Shown here one piece after another: positions 7,412-14,145 of a DNA stretch of 27,363 nt. The first letter of the stretch is position 1; the number at the start of each line of letters is the position of its first letter. The stretch comes from RGIG4708 sp045633845. Its GTDB lineage: Bacteria > Bacillota > Clostridia > UMGS1810. The stretch is from assembly GCA_045633845.1 (NCBI GenBank), contig JAZQZC010000007.1:1-27363 (forward strand). Reading direction: 5' to 3'. The notes under the pieces were generated by a model. That model saw only the letters and a program-made list of their open reading frames with translations, was not told where the DNA came from and searched no databases. Both the position numbers and the translations under genes were made by a program.

Positions 7412-8524
7412 ATGATTATAGGTACAACCAAAGAACTTAAAAATCACGAATACAGAGTAGGTCTTACTCCCGATAATGCAGCTGCATTAGTTGCCGACGG
7501 ACATACTGTGTATGTAGAAACAAAGGCAGGCGATGGCGCAGGCTTTACAGACGAAATGTACAAAGAGGCAGGAGCGGTTGTTGTTGATACTCCAACTGAG
7601 GTTTTTGACAAATGTGATATGATTATCAAGGTAAAAGAGCCGGAAGCCTGCGAGTACGGCTACCTTAAGGAAGGTCAGATACTTTATACATATCTGCATC
7701 TTGCTCCAAACCCCGACCTTGCAAAAGCTCTTATGGAACGCAAGGTAAAAGCAGTTGCTTACGAAACGATCACCGACGAAGCAGGTAATCTCCCTTGCCT
7801 TAGACCGATGAGCCAGATTGCAGGCAGACTCAGTATTCAGGAGGGTGCAAAGTACCTTGAGCGCTGCTTTGGCGGCAGAGGAATTCTGCTTGGCGGCGTT
7901 CCGGGAGTAGAACGTGGCAAAATAGTAATTATCGGCGGCGGTGTTGCAGGTACATATGCAGCAAAAGCGGCTGTTGGTATTGACGCACAGGTTACACTTC
8001 TTGATGTAAACCTTAACAGGCTTTCGTACCTTGAGGATGTGTTTGGTGCGTCTGTTACAACAATGTATAGCACTGAGGCAAATGTTACAAAGGCTCTTAA
8101 AGAGGCAGACCTTGTTATCGGCTCGGTACTTATCCCCGGTGGCAAAGCACCAAAGCTTATACGCAAGGAGCACCTCAAGGTTATGAAAAAGGGCTCTGTT
8201 ATTGTTGATATTGCCATCGACCAGGGCGGCTGCTGCGAAACCTCTCATGTTACCACTCACGACAATCCTGTGTTTATCGAAGATGGCGTTGTTCACTACT
8301 GTGTAGGCAATATGCCTGGCGCAGTACCCTACACATCAACAGTTGCACTTTCAAATACCACCTTTAAGTTTGCACGTCTTATGGCAAACAAAGGCTTTGA
8401 AGAGGCTGTTAAAATGGACGAAGGCCTCAAAAACGGTGTTAACATTTACGGCGGCAAATGCACAAACAAAAATGTTGCACAAAGCCTTAATCTCGAGTAT
8501 ACCGATATAACAGAATTAATTTAA
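7412..8524 (+). CDS. ald: Alanine dehydrogenase
   Basis: NAD-dependent cytoplasmic enzyme that interconverts L-alanine with pyruvate, ammonia and NADH. It serves alanine catabolism or redox-balancing alanine formation. The 370-residue length is standard. Key catalytic residues fall at the usual numbers: Lys75 in IKVKEP, His96 in YLHLA and Asp270 in DIAIDQGG. The NAD Rossmann motif is GGGVAGTYAA near 174, and the family run RPMSQIAGRLSIQEGA is present. AGAGGA precedes the ATG. It is a single-gene unit with its own promoter, a long structured leader and a strong terminator, converging on the minus-strand gene that follows. Confidence 0.96.
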   Translation: MIIGTTKELKNHEYRVGLTPDNAAALVADGHTVYVETKAGDGAGFTDEMYKEAGAVVVDTPTEVFDKCDMIIKVKEPEACEYGYLKEGQILYTYLHLAPNPDLAKALMERKVKAVAYETITDEAGNLPCLRPMSQIAGRLSIQEGAKYLERCFGGRGILLGGVPGVERGKIVIIGGGVAGTYAAKAAVGIDAQVTLLDVNLNRLSYLEDVFGASVTTMYSTEANVTKALKEADLVIGSVLIPGGKAPKLIRKEHLKVMKKGSVIVDIAIDQGGCCETSHVTTHDNPVFIEDGVVHYCVGNMPGAVPYTSTVALSNTTFKFARLMANKGFEEAVKMDEGLKNGVNIYGGKCTNKNVAQSLNLEYTDITELI

Positions 8525-8599
8525 CAAAAAAGGAACTGTGAAAAATGCACAGACCGCTCAATCTGCACTATTTTTTACACTCCTCTTTTTTGACAGCTT

Positions 8600-8634
8600 A
8601 AAATGGTGTTACCCATTGGGTAACACCATTTTTT
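8600..8634 (+). terminator. Terminator of ald (bidirectional)
   Basis: A perfect 15-bp stem (8600-8614 with 8618-8632, core GGTGTTACCC) around an ATT loop ends in six T. The left arm starts with four A, so it can also end the converging minus-strand gene whose stop is at 8639. The bases between the ald stop and this stem hold only weak hairpins. Confidence 0.92.
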
Positions 8635-8638
8635 CATA

Positions 8639-9058
8639 TTATTCAGTTATACCTGTGCATCCCGAAATGCATTTTATAATGCACGCAACAGATGTTACGA
8701 TAAGTGTAAAAAATGCAAGGAGCAAGCCTGTAATTATTGCACCGATAATACTTGTTGCCGCAAAGCCAATGCCAAGTAAAATAACGGCGGTCAGTATGGT
8801 GCCTAATATTCCCCATATGAGCGCGGTGACCGCAGGACACACGCAGCTGCGTCCGCCTGCACTACGTGCAAAATAAACAGTTACAGGGGTAACCAAAAGG
8901 TACACTACCGCAGTGCCGAGCAACGCCCACAAAAATGCGGGAGTTACGGTAATTACTGCAGTAAATTGAAGTATAAAAGTAATTATGCCGATAATTATGC
9001 TTGCTGCAACTGCAAACAATGTGCAGCTTTTTTTGCAATCACAATATGAGTTTGACAT
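8639..9058 (-). CDS. Small four-TM membrane protein of unknown function
   Basis: I do not recognise a family. The 139-residue protein has a short cytoplasmic-type N-terminus with three clustered cysteines (SYCDCKKSC), then about four hydrophobic segments in two pairs: roughly 15-55, and from 75 to 125. A loop between them contains a second Cys pair (GRSCVCP), and there are two more cysteines near the end (IIKCISGC). The start is ATG at 9058 because GGAGG (9067-9071) lies 8 bases upstream; the GTG at 9067 would overlap that site. It stands alone, converging on ald. Confidence 0.7.
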   Translation of the reverse strand: MSNSYCDCKKSCTLFAVAASIIIGIITFILQFTAVITVTPAFLWALLGTAVVYLLVTPVTVYFARSAGGRSCVCPAVTALIWGILGTILTAVILLGIGFAATSIIGAIITGLLLAFFTLIVTSVACIIKCISGCTGITE

Positions 9059-9114
9059 ATAATTCACCTCCGATATATTTTATGATTCAAAATATAATTT
9101 GGTGAATAAATAGA

Positions 9115-9250
9115 GTCTGTAGCAAAATAAAAGATAAGCGGTTCGTCGAGGACGCCGAATCATACAAATTGTATTACGTGTATAATTCGAATACAATTTA
9201 TGTAGGGGACGGCCTCCTGGACGTCCCGAAAAAATCATTTTGCTACAGAC
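9115..9250. mobile_element. Miniature inverted-repeat element (MITE-like), 136 bp
   Basis: Perfect 14-bp terminal inverted repeats, GTCTGTAGCAAAAT (9115-9128) and its complement (9237-9250). Inside are a second inverted repeat, AAATTGTATT with AATACAATTT, and GC-rich blocks (GGACGGCCTCCTGG) unlike the AT-rich flanks. No ORF is present, and the whole can fold as one long hairpin. A target duplication is not obvious. It lies between the promoter side of the membrane-protein gene and the 3' end of the toxin-antitoxin pair. Confidence 0.75.
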
Positions 9251-9283
9251 CCTTGTCAGTCTTTAAATTCAAACAATTTTGTA

Positions 9284-9595
9284 TTATTTTGCTATTATGT
9301 TCATCTTTTGTGGAAGTGTCGGGTCAACCTTTAACATAGCAAGTATTCTTCTTGCCGGACCGTCAGGCATATTTCTTCCTGCTTCCCATGCTTCAACTGT
9401 TTTTGTTGAGACACCCATAAACCCGGCAAATAATACCTGTGTCATACCAAGTTCATTTCTTATACTTTTAATTTCTGTTGCCTTAAAGTCGGGAACCGGC
9501 TCAATAGACATAGTTTTTGTTCTCGCTTTGATTTTTCCTTCGTTGTACGCAATGGCTTGTTCCAAACCTTGCATTATACCATCATAAACTTTCAA
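9284..9595 (-). CDS. Xre-family antitoxin (HigA/NadS-like)
   Basis: A 103-residue DNA-binding protein. The C-terminal half is a helix-turn-helix of the antitoxin type: IKSIRNELGMTQVLFAGFMG, then VSTKTVEAWEAGRNMPDGPA, a form typical of HigA- and NadS-like antitoxins. The N-terminal part is probably the toxin-binding region. The start is TTG at 9595, since AGGAGG (9604-9609) lies 8 bases before it; the GTG at 9602-9604 is too close to that site. It follows its toxin by 12 bases on the same transcript. By family behaviour it should neutralise the toxin and repress the shared promoter. Confidence 0.85.
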   Translation of the reverse strand: MKVYDGIMQGLEQAIAYNEGKIKARTKTMSIEPVPDFKATEIKSIRNELGMTQVLFAGFMGVSTKTVEAWEAGRNMPDGPARRILAMLKVDPTLPQKMNIIAK

Positions 9596-9607
9596 CGAAA
9601 ACACCTC

Positions 9608-9940
9608 CTATAAACTTTGTTCGAGTTTGTTTATCAGTTTTTTAATGTTGTTACGTTCTTCATCGGTTAAATTATCTTTTTCATTTTTAGGATATGCAAA
9701 AATCAAATAAATAGTTTCTGCTAAAACAAAATCCACATAAAGTACTCGACTTGAACCGCTCTTGCCTTTATTTGGCAAGGCAAAACGCATTTTTCTGAGC
9801 TTGCCTGTGCCTCTGATGACACTTCCGATCTGAGGATTTTGCAACAATTGTTCCTGTAAAGTTTGCAACTCGTTGTCGTCAAGCCCCATTTCGTGCCATT
9901 GTTTGTCAAATACAGGCATTATTACAAATTTTCTTTTCAA
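9608..9940 (-). CDS. RelE/HigB-type toxin of a type II toxin-antitoxin pair
   Basis: A 110-residue basic protein resembling RelE/HigB mRNA-interferase toxins: FDKQWHEMGLDDNELQTLQE at the N-terminus, RGTGKLRKMRFALPNKGKSG with the basic cluster, and the late strand RVLYVDFVLAETIYLIFAYP. Most RelE-fold toxins cleave mRNA on the ribosome; activity here is inferred from family. The start is TTG at 9940, with AAGGTGA 7 bases upstream. The order is toxin first then antitoxin, as in higBA, the reverse of relBE. Promoter and operator lie just upstream at 9965-9994. Confidence 0.85.
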   Translation of the reverse strand: MKRKFVIMPVFDKQWHEMGLDDNELQTLQEQLLQNPQIGSVIRGTGKLRKMRFALPNKGKSGSSRVLYVDFVLAETIYLIFAYPKNEKDNLTDEERNNIKKLINKLEQSL

Positions 9941-9964
9941 ATAGTATCACCTTAATTCAAGTTA

Positions 9965-9994
9965 ATTATACCCTATCAAATAGGGTATTGTCAA
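9965..9994 (-). promoter_or_regulatory. Toxin-antitoxin promoter with palindromic operator in its spacer
   Basis: On the minus strand the promoter is TTGACA (9989-9994), an 18-bp spacer and TATAAT (9965-9970), both boxes perfect. The inverted repeat ATACCCTAT-CAA-ATAGGGTAT (9968-9988) fills the spacer and overlaps the -10 box. A repressor bound there would block RNA polymerase, which fits autoregulation by the Xre antitoxin. Confidence 0.85.
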
Positions 9995-10024
9995 TATATA
10001 TGTTTAAAATTATATTATTTTGAA

Positions 10025-10061
10025 AATGGGAGCGCACGACGATAAATCGTGCATTCCCATT
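10025..10061 (-). terminator. Hairpin terminator of the Xre regulator gene
   Basis: AATGGGA (10025-10031) pairs with TCCCATT (10055-10061) and GCACGA with TCGTGC inside. On the minus strand it ends in only four T, so termination may be partial. It overlaps the stop codon at 10060. Confidence 0.55.
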
Positions 10062-10287
10062 AATCTTTAAATTCAAACAATTTTTTGAGCGGAATATTAA
10101 GCGCGTTTGCAATATCCATAAGAGTGTCAAGTGTGCAGGAGCTTGCGGCGGTTTCTATGCGTTGCATATGATTTCTGCTTATATCACATTTTTCGGCAAG
10201 TTGCATTTGTGTCATCCCCAGCTCTTTTCTGTAATGTAGTATATTTAAGCCTATTGCAAGCCAAGTGTCAAAGTGTTCGTGTTTCAT
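10060..10287 (-). CDS. Small Xre-family transcriptional regulator
   Basis: A 75-residue single-domain helix-turn-helix protein. The motif runs LNILHYRKELGMTQMQLAEK then CDISRNHMQRIETAASS, followed by TLDTLMDIANALNIPLKKLF, the usual Xre/Cro ending. The ATG at 10287 is chosen over the TTG at 10290 because GAGGTG (10295-10300) then sits 7 bases away. It is divergent from the SLOG-like gene at 10452, and the shared 164-bp gap contains a 14-bp palindrome. It may control itself and that neighbour (inference). A conventional -35 was not found, but TATACT (10309-10314, minus) is a possible -10. Confidence 0.85.
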   Translation of the reverse strand: MKHEHFDTWLAIGLNILHYRKELGMTQMQLAEKCDISRNHMQRIETAASSCTLDTLMDIANALNIPLKKLFEFKD

Positions 10288-10348
10288 CAATAATCACCTC
10301 TATACAACAGTATAATTCGCTTGCAGAATTCAATCGACCAATAAAAAT

Positions 10349-10362
10349 GTGGTAAATACCAC
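10349..10362. promoter_or_regulatory. Perfect palindrome between divergent genes, candidate operator
   Basis: GTGGTA-AA-TACCAC, 14 bp, lies 8 bp before the -35 box of the SLOG-like gene and upstream of the Xre gene on the other strand. The location suits a site for the adjacent Xre protein; binding is inferred only. Confidence 0.45.
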
Positions 10363-10370
10363 TTATTTAA

Positions 10371-10399
10371 TTGCATTTTAAACTTTTATATGGTATAAT
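10371..10399 (+). promoter_or_regulatory. Promoter of the SLOG-like gene
   Basis: TTGCAT (10371-10376), 17 bp, then TATAAT (10394-10399) with a TG extension just before it. Transcription would start near 10406, some 45 bases before the ATG. Confidence 0.8.
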
Positions 10400-10451
10400 G
10401 TTAACAAATTAGTTGCTTTTTATGTAAAATTGTTGGTATAAAGGTGATTTT

Positions 10452-11187
10452 ATGAATAAAATATGTTGTTTTGCAGGGCACAGAGATATATATGATTCAG
10501 ATGATATTTACAGCAAATTGATAACAGAAATTGAAAAGCTTATTACGCAGCACAATGTAACGGAATTTTGGGTTGGTAACTACAGCAGGTTTGACAGTCT
10601 TGCGGCAAGGGCAGTAATGGAATTAAAATCAAAATATCCCCATATACAGCTTAGCCTTGTAATACCCTATATAACAGAAAAAATTAATGAGTACAAAGAG
10701 CAATACTACAAAATGTACGACAACATCATAATGGCAAATATTCCCGAGGGCACACCCATAAGGCTTCGCATTATCAAGTGCAACGAATATATAATAGCCA
10801 TTGGGGTACTATCCGAACCCGCCTGAAAGTCAGTATTTTCGGTGCTTTTTGGATTGTCGTCCTTGAAAGGCACGAGCATTCCTTCGTCCTCCGCGCCAAA
10901 AAACCCTCAAAAATACAAGTCTTTCAGGCCGAAGAATTTAAATATAATAAAAATTGTTGTAAACAAGGCAAAAGCGCAGCGAATACTGGGCGTATTTGCG
11001 AGCATTTTAACGCAGTTTACAGAAATTTTTATATATTTAAATCGGAGTTCGGATAATACTCCAATGGCTAAACAAAAGTGCTTATTTAATATGCTGTATA
11101 CAGCGTACATACGGCGGTGCTCATACTACCTATGAGTATGCACGACACAAAAAACACATAACAACAATCAATGTCGCATTGCACTAA
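10452..11187 (+). pseudogene. SLOG-like (DUF1273/YpsA-type) gene interrupted by a MITE
   Basis: The 5' part (10452-10796, 115 codons) encodes MNKICCFAGHRDIYD, then FWVGNYSRFDSLAARAV and VIPY, as in small SLOG/YpsA-like Rossmann proteins that may bind nucleotide-type ligands. It reaches IIKCNEYII and then runs into a 272-bp element, reading ten foreign residues to a stop at 10824. The C-terminal part resumes at 11071 (NKSAYLICCIQRTYGG, then AHTTYEYARHKKH) and stops at 11187. Removing 10797-11068 and one TA copy restores one continuous 153-codon frame. The gene has a good promoter and ribosome site (AAAGGTGA), so a truncated product could still be made. The original function is unknown. Confidence 0.88.
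10797..11068. mobile_element. 272-bp MITE with TA target duplication
   Basis: Imperfect terminal inverted repeats: left GCCATTGGGGTACTATCCGA, right end complementary to GCCATTGGAGTATTATCCGA, differing at two positions. TA stands at both borders (10795-10796 and 11069-11070), as expected for Tc1/mariner-IS630-type insertion. Inside are two further hairpins: GCCTGAAAG with CTTTCAGGC and GTATTTT with AAAATAC on the left, and ATTTAAATATA-type arms on the right. There is no transposase ORF, so it would need an enzyme in trans. It splits the SLOG-like gene. Confidence 0.9.
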
Positions 11188-11212
11188 AAAAGTGTATTTC
11201 CATATATTGCAT

Positions 11213-11242
11213 TTGAATTATGTAAACCAGTTGTGTTATCAT
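11213..11242 (+). promoter_or_regulatory. Promoter of the LysM-CAP gene
   Basis: TTGAAT (11213-11218), 18 bp, then TATCAT (11237-11242). The predicted start near 11249 begins a small hairpin, GTGTT/AACAC, ahead of the strong ribosome site GGGGAGGG. Confidence 0.65.
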
Positions 11243-11292
11243 ATATAGGTGTTGTTTTTAACACATAAGCAATATAAGGGGAGGGAATACAA

Positions 11293-11901
11293 ATGAAAAA
11301 ATTAATAGCCGCAGCAATGTCTGCAGTTTGCATTTTTGCAATTGGATCAGTAAATGCCGCATCTTCTACAACTCATACAGTTGTATCAGGCGACAGTATG
11401 TGGAAAATCGCAGTAAAATATGAGGTTGGACTCAGCGAAATAAAGGCTGCTAACCCACACATAAAAAATCCGGAGCTTATATATCCGGGTCAGGTTATAA
11501 ACATTCCAAAAACGGATGCCTCTGTTACCAATTACGAGAGCGAGGTAATCCGCCTTGTAAACGAAATCAGGGTAAAAAATGGCTTGAATGCTCTCAAGGC
11601 AGACTGGGAGCTCAGCCGTGTTGCAAGAATAAAATCACAGGATATGAAGGACAACAAATATTTTTCACACACAAGCCCTGTTTACGGCTCACCCTTTAAT
11701 ATGATTAAAAACTTTGGTATTTCATACAAAAGCGCAGCCGAAAACATAGCAAAAGGTCAGTCCACACCTCAGGCAGTTGTAAATGCCTGGATGAATTCGT
11801 CAGGTCATAGAGCAAACATTTTAAACAGCTCTTACACCAAAATCGGTGTAGGATATGTTGCGGGCGGACACTACTGGACACAGATGTTTATACGTCAGTA
11901 A
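11293..11901 (+). CDS. Secreted LysM-CAP domain protein (YkwD-like)
   Basis: A 202-residue exported wall-associated protein. Residues 1-22 form a signal peptide (KK, hydrophobic core, likely cleavage after VNA). One LysM peptidoglycan-binding domain spans about 27-73 (HTVVSGDSMWKIAVKYE to YPGQVINIPK). A bacterial CAP/SCP domain spans about 84-201, with the conserved residues His126 (YFSHTSP), Glu150 (AAENIAKG) and His172 (SSGHRANIL). LysM-CAP proteins of Bacillota occur at the cell wall and spore coat; their biochemical role is poorly defined. It is a single gene with its own promoter and terminator, converging on the his operon. Confidence 0.92.
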   Translation: MKKLIAAAMSAVCIFAIGSVNAASSTTHTVVSGDSMWKIAVKYEVGLSEIKAANPHIKNPELIYPGQVINIPKTDASVTNYESEVIRLVNEIRVKNGLNALKADWELSRVARIKSQDMKDNKYFSHTSPVYGSPFNMIKNFGISYKSAAENIAKGQSTPQAVVNAWMNSSGHRANILNSSYTKIGVGYVAGGHYWTQMFIRQ

Positions 11902-11926
11902 TGAGATGTAAAGAATGTCCAAAACG

Positions 11927-11975
11927 GACAAAATAAAATCAAGCAAGGCTTTGCCTTGCTTGATTTTATTTTGTC
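11927..11975 (+). terminator. Shared bidirectional terminator of the LysM-CAP gene and his operon
   Basis: A perfect 23-bp stem (11927-11949 with 11953-11975), TTT loop and core CAAGCAAGGC. A and T runs on the two arms let it work on both strands. The hisIE stop (11966-11968) lies inside the right arm, so the two convergent units end on the same hairpin. Confidence 0.9.
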
Positions 11976-12616
11976 ATCTTTTCTTGCTTAATCTTGTGGT
12001 CAATCACATGACGTGATGCAAGCTCTGCTTTGATTTCATCTACCGAAATGCCCATTTCGCACATCATAACGAGCACGTGATATGCAAGGTCGGCAACCTC
12101 GTAAACAGTTTCTTTTTTGTCATCTGCTTTTGCGGCGATGATTACTTCGGTACACTCTTCGCCCACTTTTTTGAGGATTTTGTCTATGCCTTTTTCAAAA
12201 AGATAGGTTGTGTAAGAGCCTTCTTTCTTATCAAGCTTTCTGCCCTCTATAAGCTTTTCAAGCCCTTCCATTGAAAATGCGCTGTACTCGTCACTTTGGT
12301 AAACCTCATTTGTAAAGCATGAGTCGGAGCCAAGGTGGCAGGCGGGGCCGTCTTTAATTACACTTACTGTAAGGGCGTCCATATCGCAGTCGGCAGTAAT
12401 AGACACTATGTGCTGATAGTTGCCGCTTGTTTCACCTTTGAGCCAAAGCTCATTGCGTGAGCGACTGTAAAAGCAGGTAAGCCCCTTTTCCATAGAAATT
12501 TTAAGGCTCTCTTTGTTCATATATGCAACTGTAAGCACCTTTTTTGTTGTTGCATCCACAACAACTGCAGGTATGAGCCCCTTTTCGTCAAATTTTAATT
12601 TGTTTATATCAAACAT
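11966..12616 (-). CDS. hisIE: Bifunctional phosphoribosyl-AMP cyclohydrolase / phosphoribosyl-ATP pyrophosphatase
   Basis: Carries out steps 2 and 3 of histidine synthesis. HisI domain at about 1-110: RSRNELWLKGETSGN, the Mg/Zn site DCDMD (Asp76, Asp78, Asp80) and zinc cysteines 93 and 100 in ACHLGSDSCF. HisE domain at about 115-210: KVGEECTEVIIAAK with acidic Glu153, Glu154 and Glu157, then EVADLAYH (Glu173, Asp176). The fused 216-residue form is common in Bacillota and Proteobacteria. It is the last gene of the operon, 38 bases after hisF, and ends within the shared terminator. Confidence 0.96.
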   Translation of the reverse strand: MFDINKLKFDEKGLIPAVVVDATTKKVLTVAYMNKESLKISMEKGLTCFYSRSRNELWLKGETSGNYQHIVSITADCDMDALTVSVIKDGPACHLGSDSCFTNEVYQSDEYSAFSMEGLEKLIEGRKLDKKEGSYTTYLFEKGIDKILKKVGEECTEVIIAAKADDKKETVYEVADLAYHVLVMMCEMGISVDEIKAELASRHVIDHKIKQEKMTK

Positions 12617-12640
12617 ATCAATTGTCCTCCATTTTTGCCT

Positions 12641-12655
12641 GCGGGCGCTGCCCGC
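12641..12655 (-). other. Hairpin between hisF and hisIE
   Basis: GCGGGC-GCT-GCCCGC, a 6-bp GC-only stem touching the hisF stop codon. No T run follows on the minus strand, so it is more likely an RNA-stability or processing element than a terminator. Confidence 0.5.
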
Positions 12656-13413
12656 TATATTCTTACGGTTATGCCGTCATTTTTTAAATACTTTTTGAGG
12701 TCGGGTATTGCAACCGAACCAAAATGGAATATAGATGCCGCAAGTCCTGCGTCAACTGTAGGCACAGCTTTAAACAGCTTTGAAAAATCCTCCATACATC
12801 CTGCACCGCCCGAGGCTATAACAGGCACGTTTACCGCATTGCATACCTGCTCGAGCAGCTCAATGTCAAAGCCGCCCTTTACGCCGTCGGTGTCTATGGA
12901 GTTTACCACAACCTCGCCTGCACCCATAGCAACACATTTTTTAATCCATGCTATTGCTTCCATCCCCGTAGATTCTCTGCCGCCCTTTGCATAAACGGTA
13001 AACTGCCCGTTTTCTCTTTTAATATCAGCCGAAAGCACTACGCACTGGTCGCCGTATTTGAGTGCCGCCTCTTTAATAAGCGATGGATTTTTTATCGCTC
13101 CCGAGTTTACGCTTACCTTGTCGGCACCGCATTTGAGCACTCTGTCAAAGTCATCGGTTGTGTTGATGCCTCCCCCCACAGTTAAGGGAATAAAAATTTT
13201 GCTTGCTACCTCGCGGAGTATGTCGGTAAACAATTTGCGCCCTTCAAAGGATGCGGTTATGTCATAAAACACAAGCTCGTCTGCACCGCAATCACTGTAA
13301 TATTTTGCAAGCTCCACAGGGGAAGATACATCCGACAAGCCTTTAAAGTTTACACCCTTAACAACTCTTCCGTCTTTTACGTCAAGGCAGGGGATAATTC
13401 TTTTTGTAATCAT
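12655..13413 (-). CDS. hisF: Imidazole glycerol phosphate synthase, cyclase subunit
   Basis: TIM-barrel subunit that, with HisH, turns PRFAR plus ammonia into imidazole glycerol phosphate and AICAR. It has 252 residues, normal length. The start ITKRIIPCLDVKDGRVVKG holds catalytic Asp11. Phosphate-binding turns VGGGI and ASGGAG, and the second acid in NSIDTDGVKGGFD, are present. The strand usually reading SID-type reads VVLSADIKRE, a mild variation. ATG overlaps the hisA stop as ATGA, implying translational coupling. Confidence 0.97.
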   Translation of the reverse strand: MITKRIIPCLDVKDGRVVKGVNFKGLSDVSSPVELAKYYSDCGADELVFYDITASFEGRKLFTDILREVASKIFIPLTVGGGINTTDDFDRVLKCGADKVSVNSGAIKNPSLIKEAALKYGDQCVVLSADIKRENGQFTVYAKGGRESTGMEAIAWIKKCVAMGAGEVVVNSIDTDGVKGGFDIELLEQVCNAVNVPVIASGGAGCMEDFSKLFKAVPTVDAGLAASIFHFGSVAIPDLKKYLKNDGITVRI

Positions 13414-14129
13414 TGCACGCCGCCTTTCTCAATTGCATCGGCAATATCTATTGCGCCTGTGTAATATGCCTTGCCTATAATTGCGCCATAAAGGTTGCAT
13501 TTTGCAAGGTTTTTAATGTCATCAATTGATGTTACTCCACCCGATGCCGTTATTGAAATATTGTATTTTTTGTTGAGAGCATCATACATATTGTGGTCAA
13601 TGCCTTTCATTGCGCCGTCTTTTGACACATCTGTGCATATAACATATTTAACGCCTAAGTTTTCAATTTTTGCAAAAAATTCGTCACCTGTGTATGCAGA
13701 TTTTTCTATCCAACCCTTAATTGCCACATAGCCGTCCTTGATGTCTATACCAACTGCAATTTTGTCGCCGTATTTTTGTATGCACTCTGTTAAAAAAGCC
13801 TCGTCTGTAACTGCCGCAGTGCCAAGTATCACTCTGTCAACTCCTATAGACAGATATTTTTCCACAGTTTGTATGCTGCGTATACCGCCGCCAAGCTCCA
13901 CAAAGCAGTCGCAGTTGTCTATTATCCGTTTTACTGTTTGCATATTAGGTGTACCGCCTGTTTTTGCACCCTCAAGGTCTACAAGGTGCAGGTATTTTGC
14001 ACCGCTTTGCATAAATTTTTTGACTATATTTACAGGGTCGTTGTCGTACACTGTCATATTGTTGTAGTCGCCTTTGAGCAGACGTACTGCCTTGCCCTCG
14101 TATATGTCTATCGCAGGAAAAATTTTCAT
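13410..14129 (-). CDS. hisA: ProFAR isomerase (phosphoribosylformimino-AICAR isomerase)
   Basis: Amadori-type isomerase, step 4 of histidine synthesis; a TIM barrel of 239 residues homologous to HisF. The start FPAIDIYEGKAVRLLKGD contains the general-base Asp8. LHLVDLEGAKTGG, DRVILGTAAV and CTDVSKDGAMKGID (second catalytic Asp) follow, and ASGGV closes the phosphate site. No features of the dual HisA/TrpF (PriA) type are evident. It begins 16 bases after hisH and overlaps hisF by four bases. Confidence 0.96.
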   Translation of the reverse strand: MKIFPAIDIYEGKAVRLLKGDYNNMTVYDNDPVNIVKKFMQSGAKYLHLVDLEGAKTGGTPNMQTVKRIIDNCDCFVELGGGIRSIQTVEKYLSIGVDRVILGTAAVTDEAFLTECIQKYGDKIAVGIDIKDGYVAIKGWIEKSAYTGDEFFAKIENLGVKYVICTDVSKDGAMKGIDHNMYDALNKKYNISITASGGVTSIDDIKNLAKCNLYGAIIGKAYYTGAIDIADAIEKGGVQ

Positions 14130-14145
14130 ATGTAAATCCTTTCTT

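Noticed and set aside
7487..8296. 269-codon minus-strand ORF inside ald
   Set aside because: It is a shadow of the ald coding sequence; Cys- and Asn-rich composition and lack of a ribosome site show it is not a gene.
8538..8876. 112-codon plus-strand ORF after ald
   Set aside because: It runs through the ald terminator hairpin and lies antisense to the better-supported membrane-protein gene.
10778..11135. Two overlapping plus-strand ORFs of 92 and 97 codons
   Set aside because: They lie within the MITE and its borders and read its inverted repeats; the real coding signal is the split SLOG-like gene.
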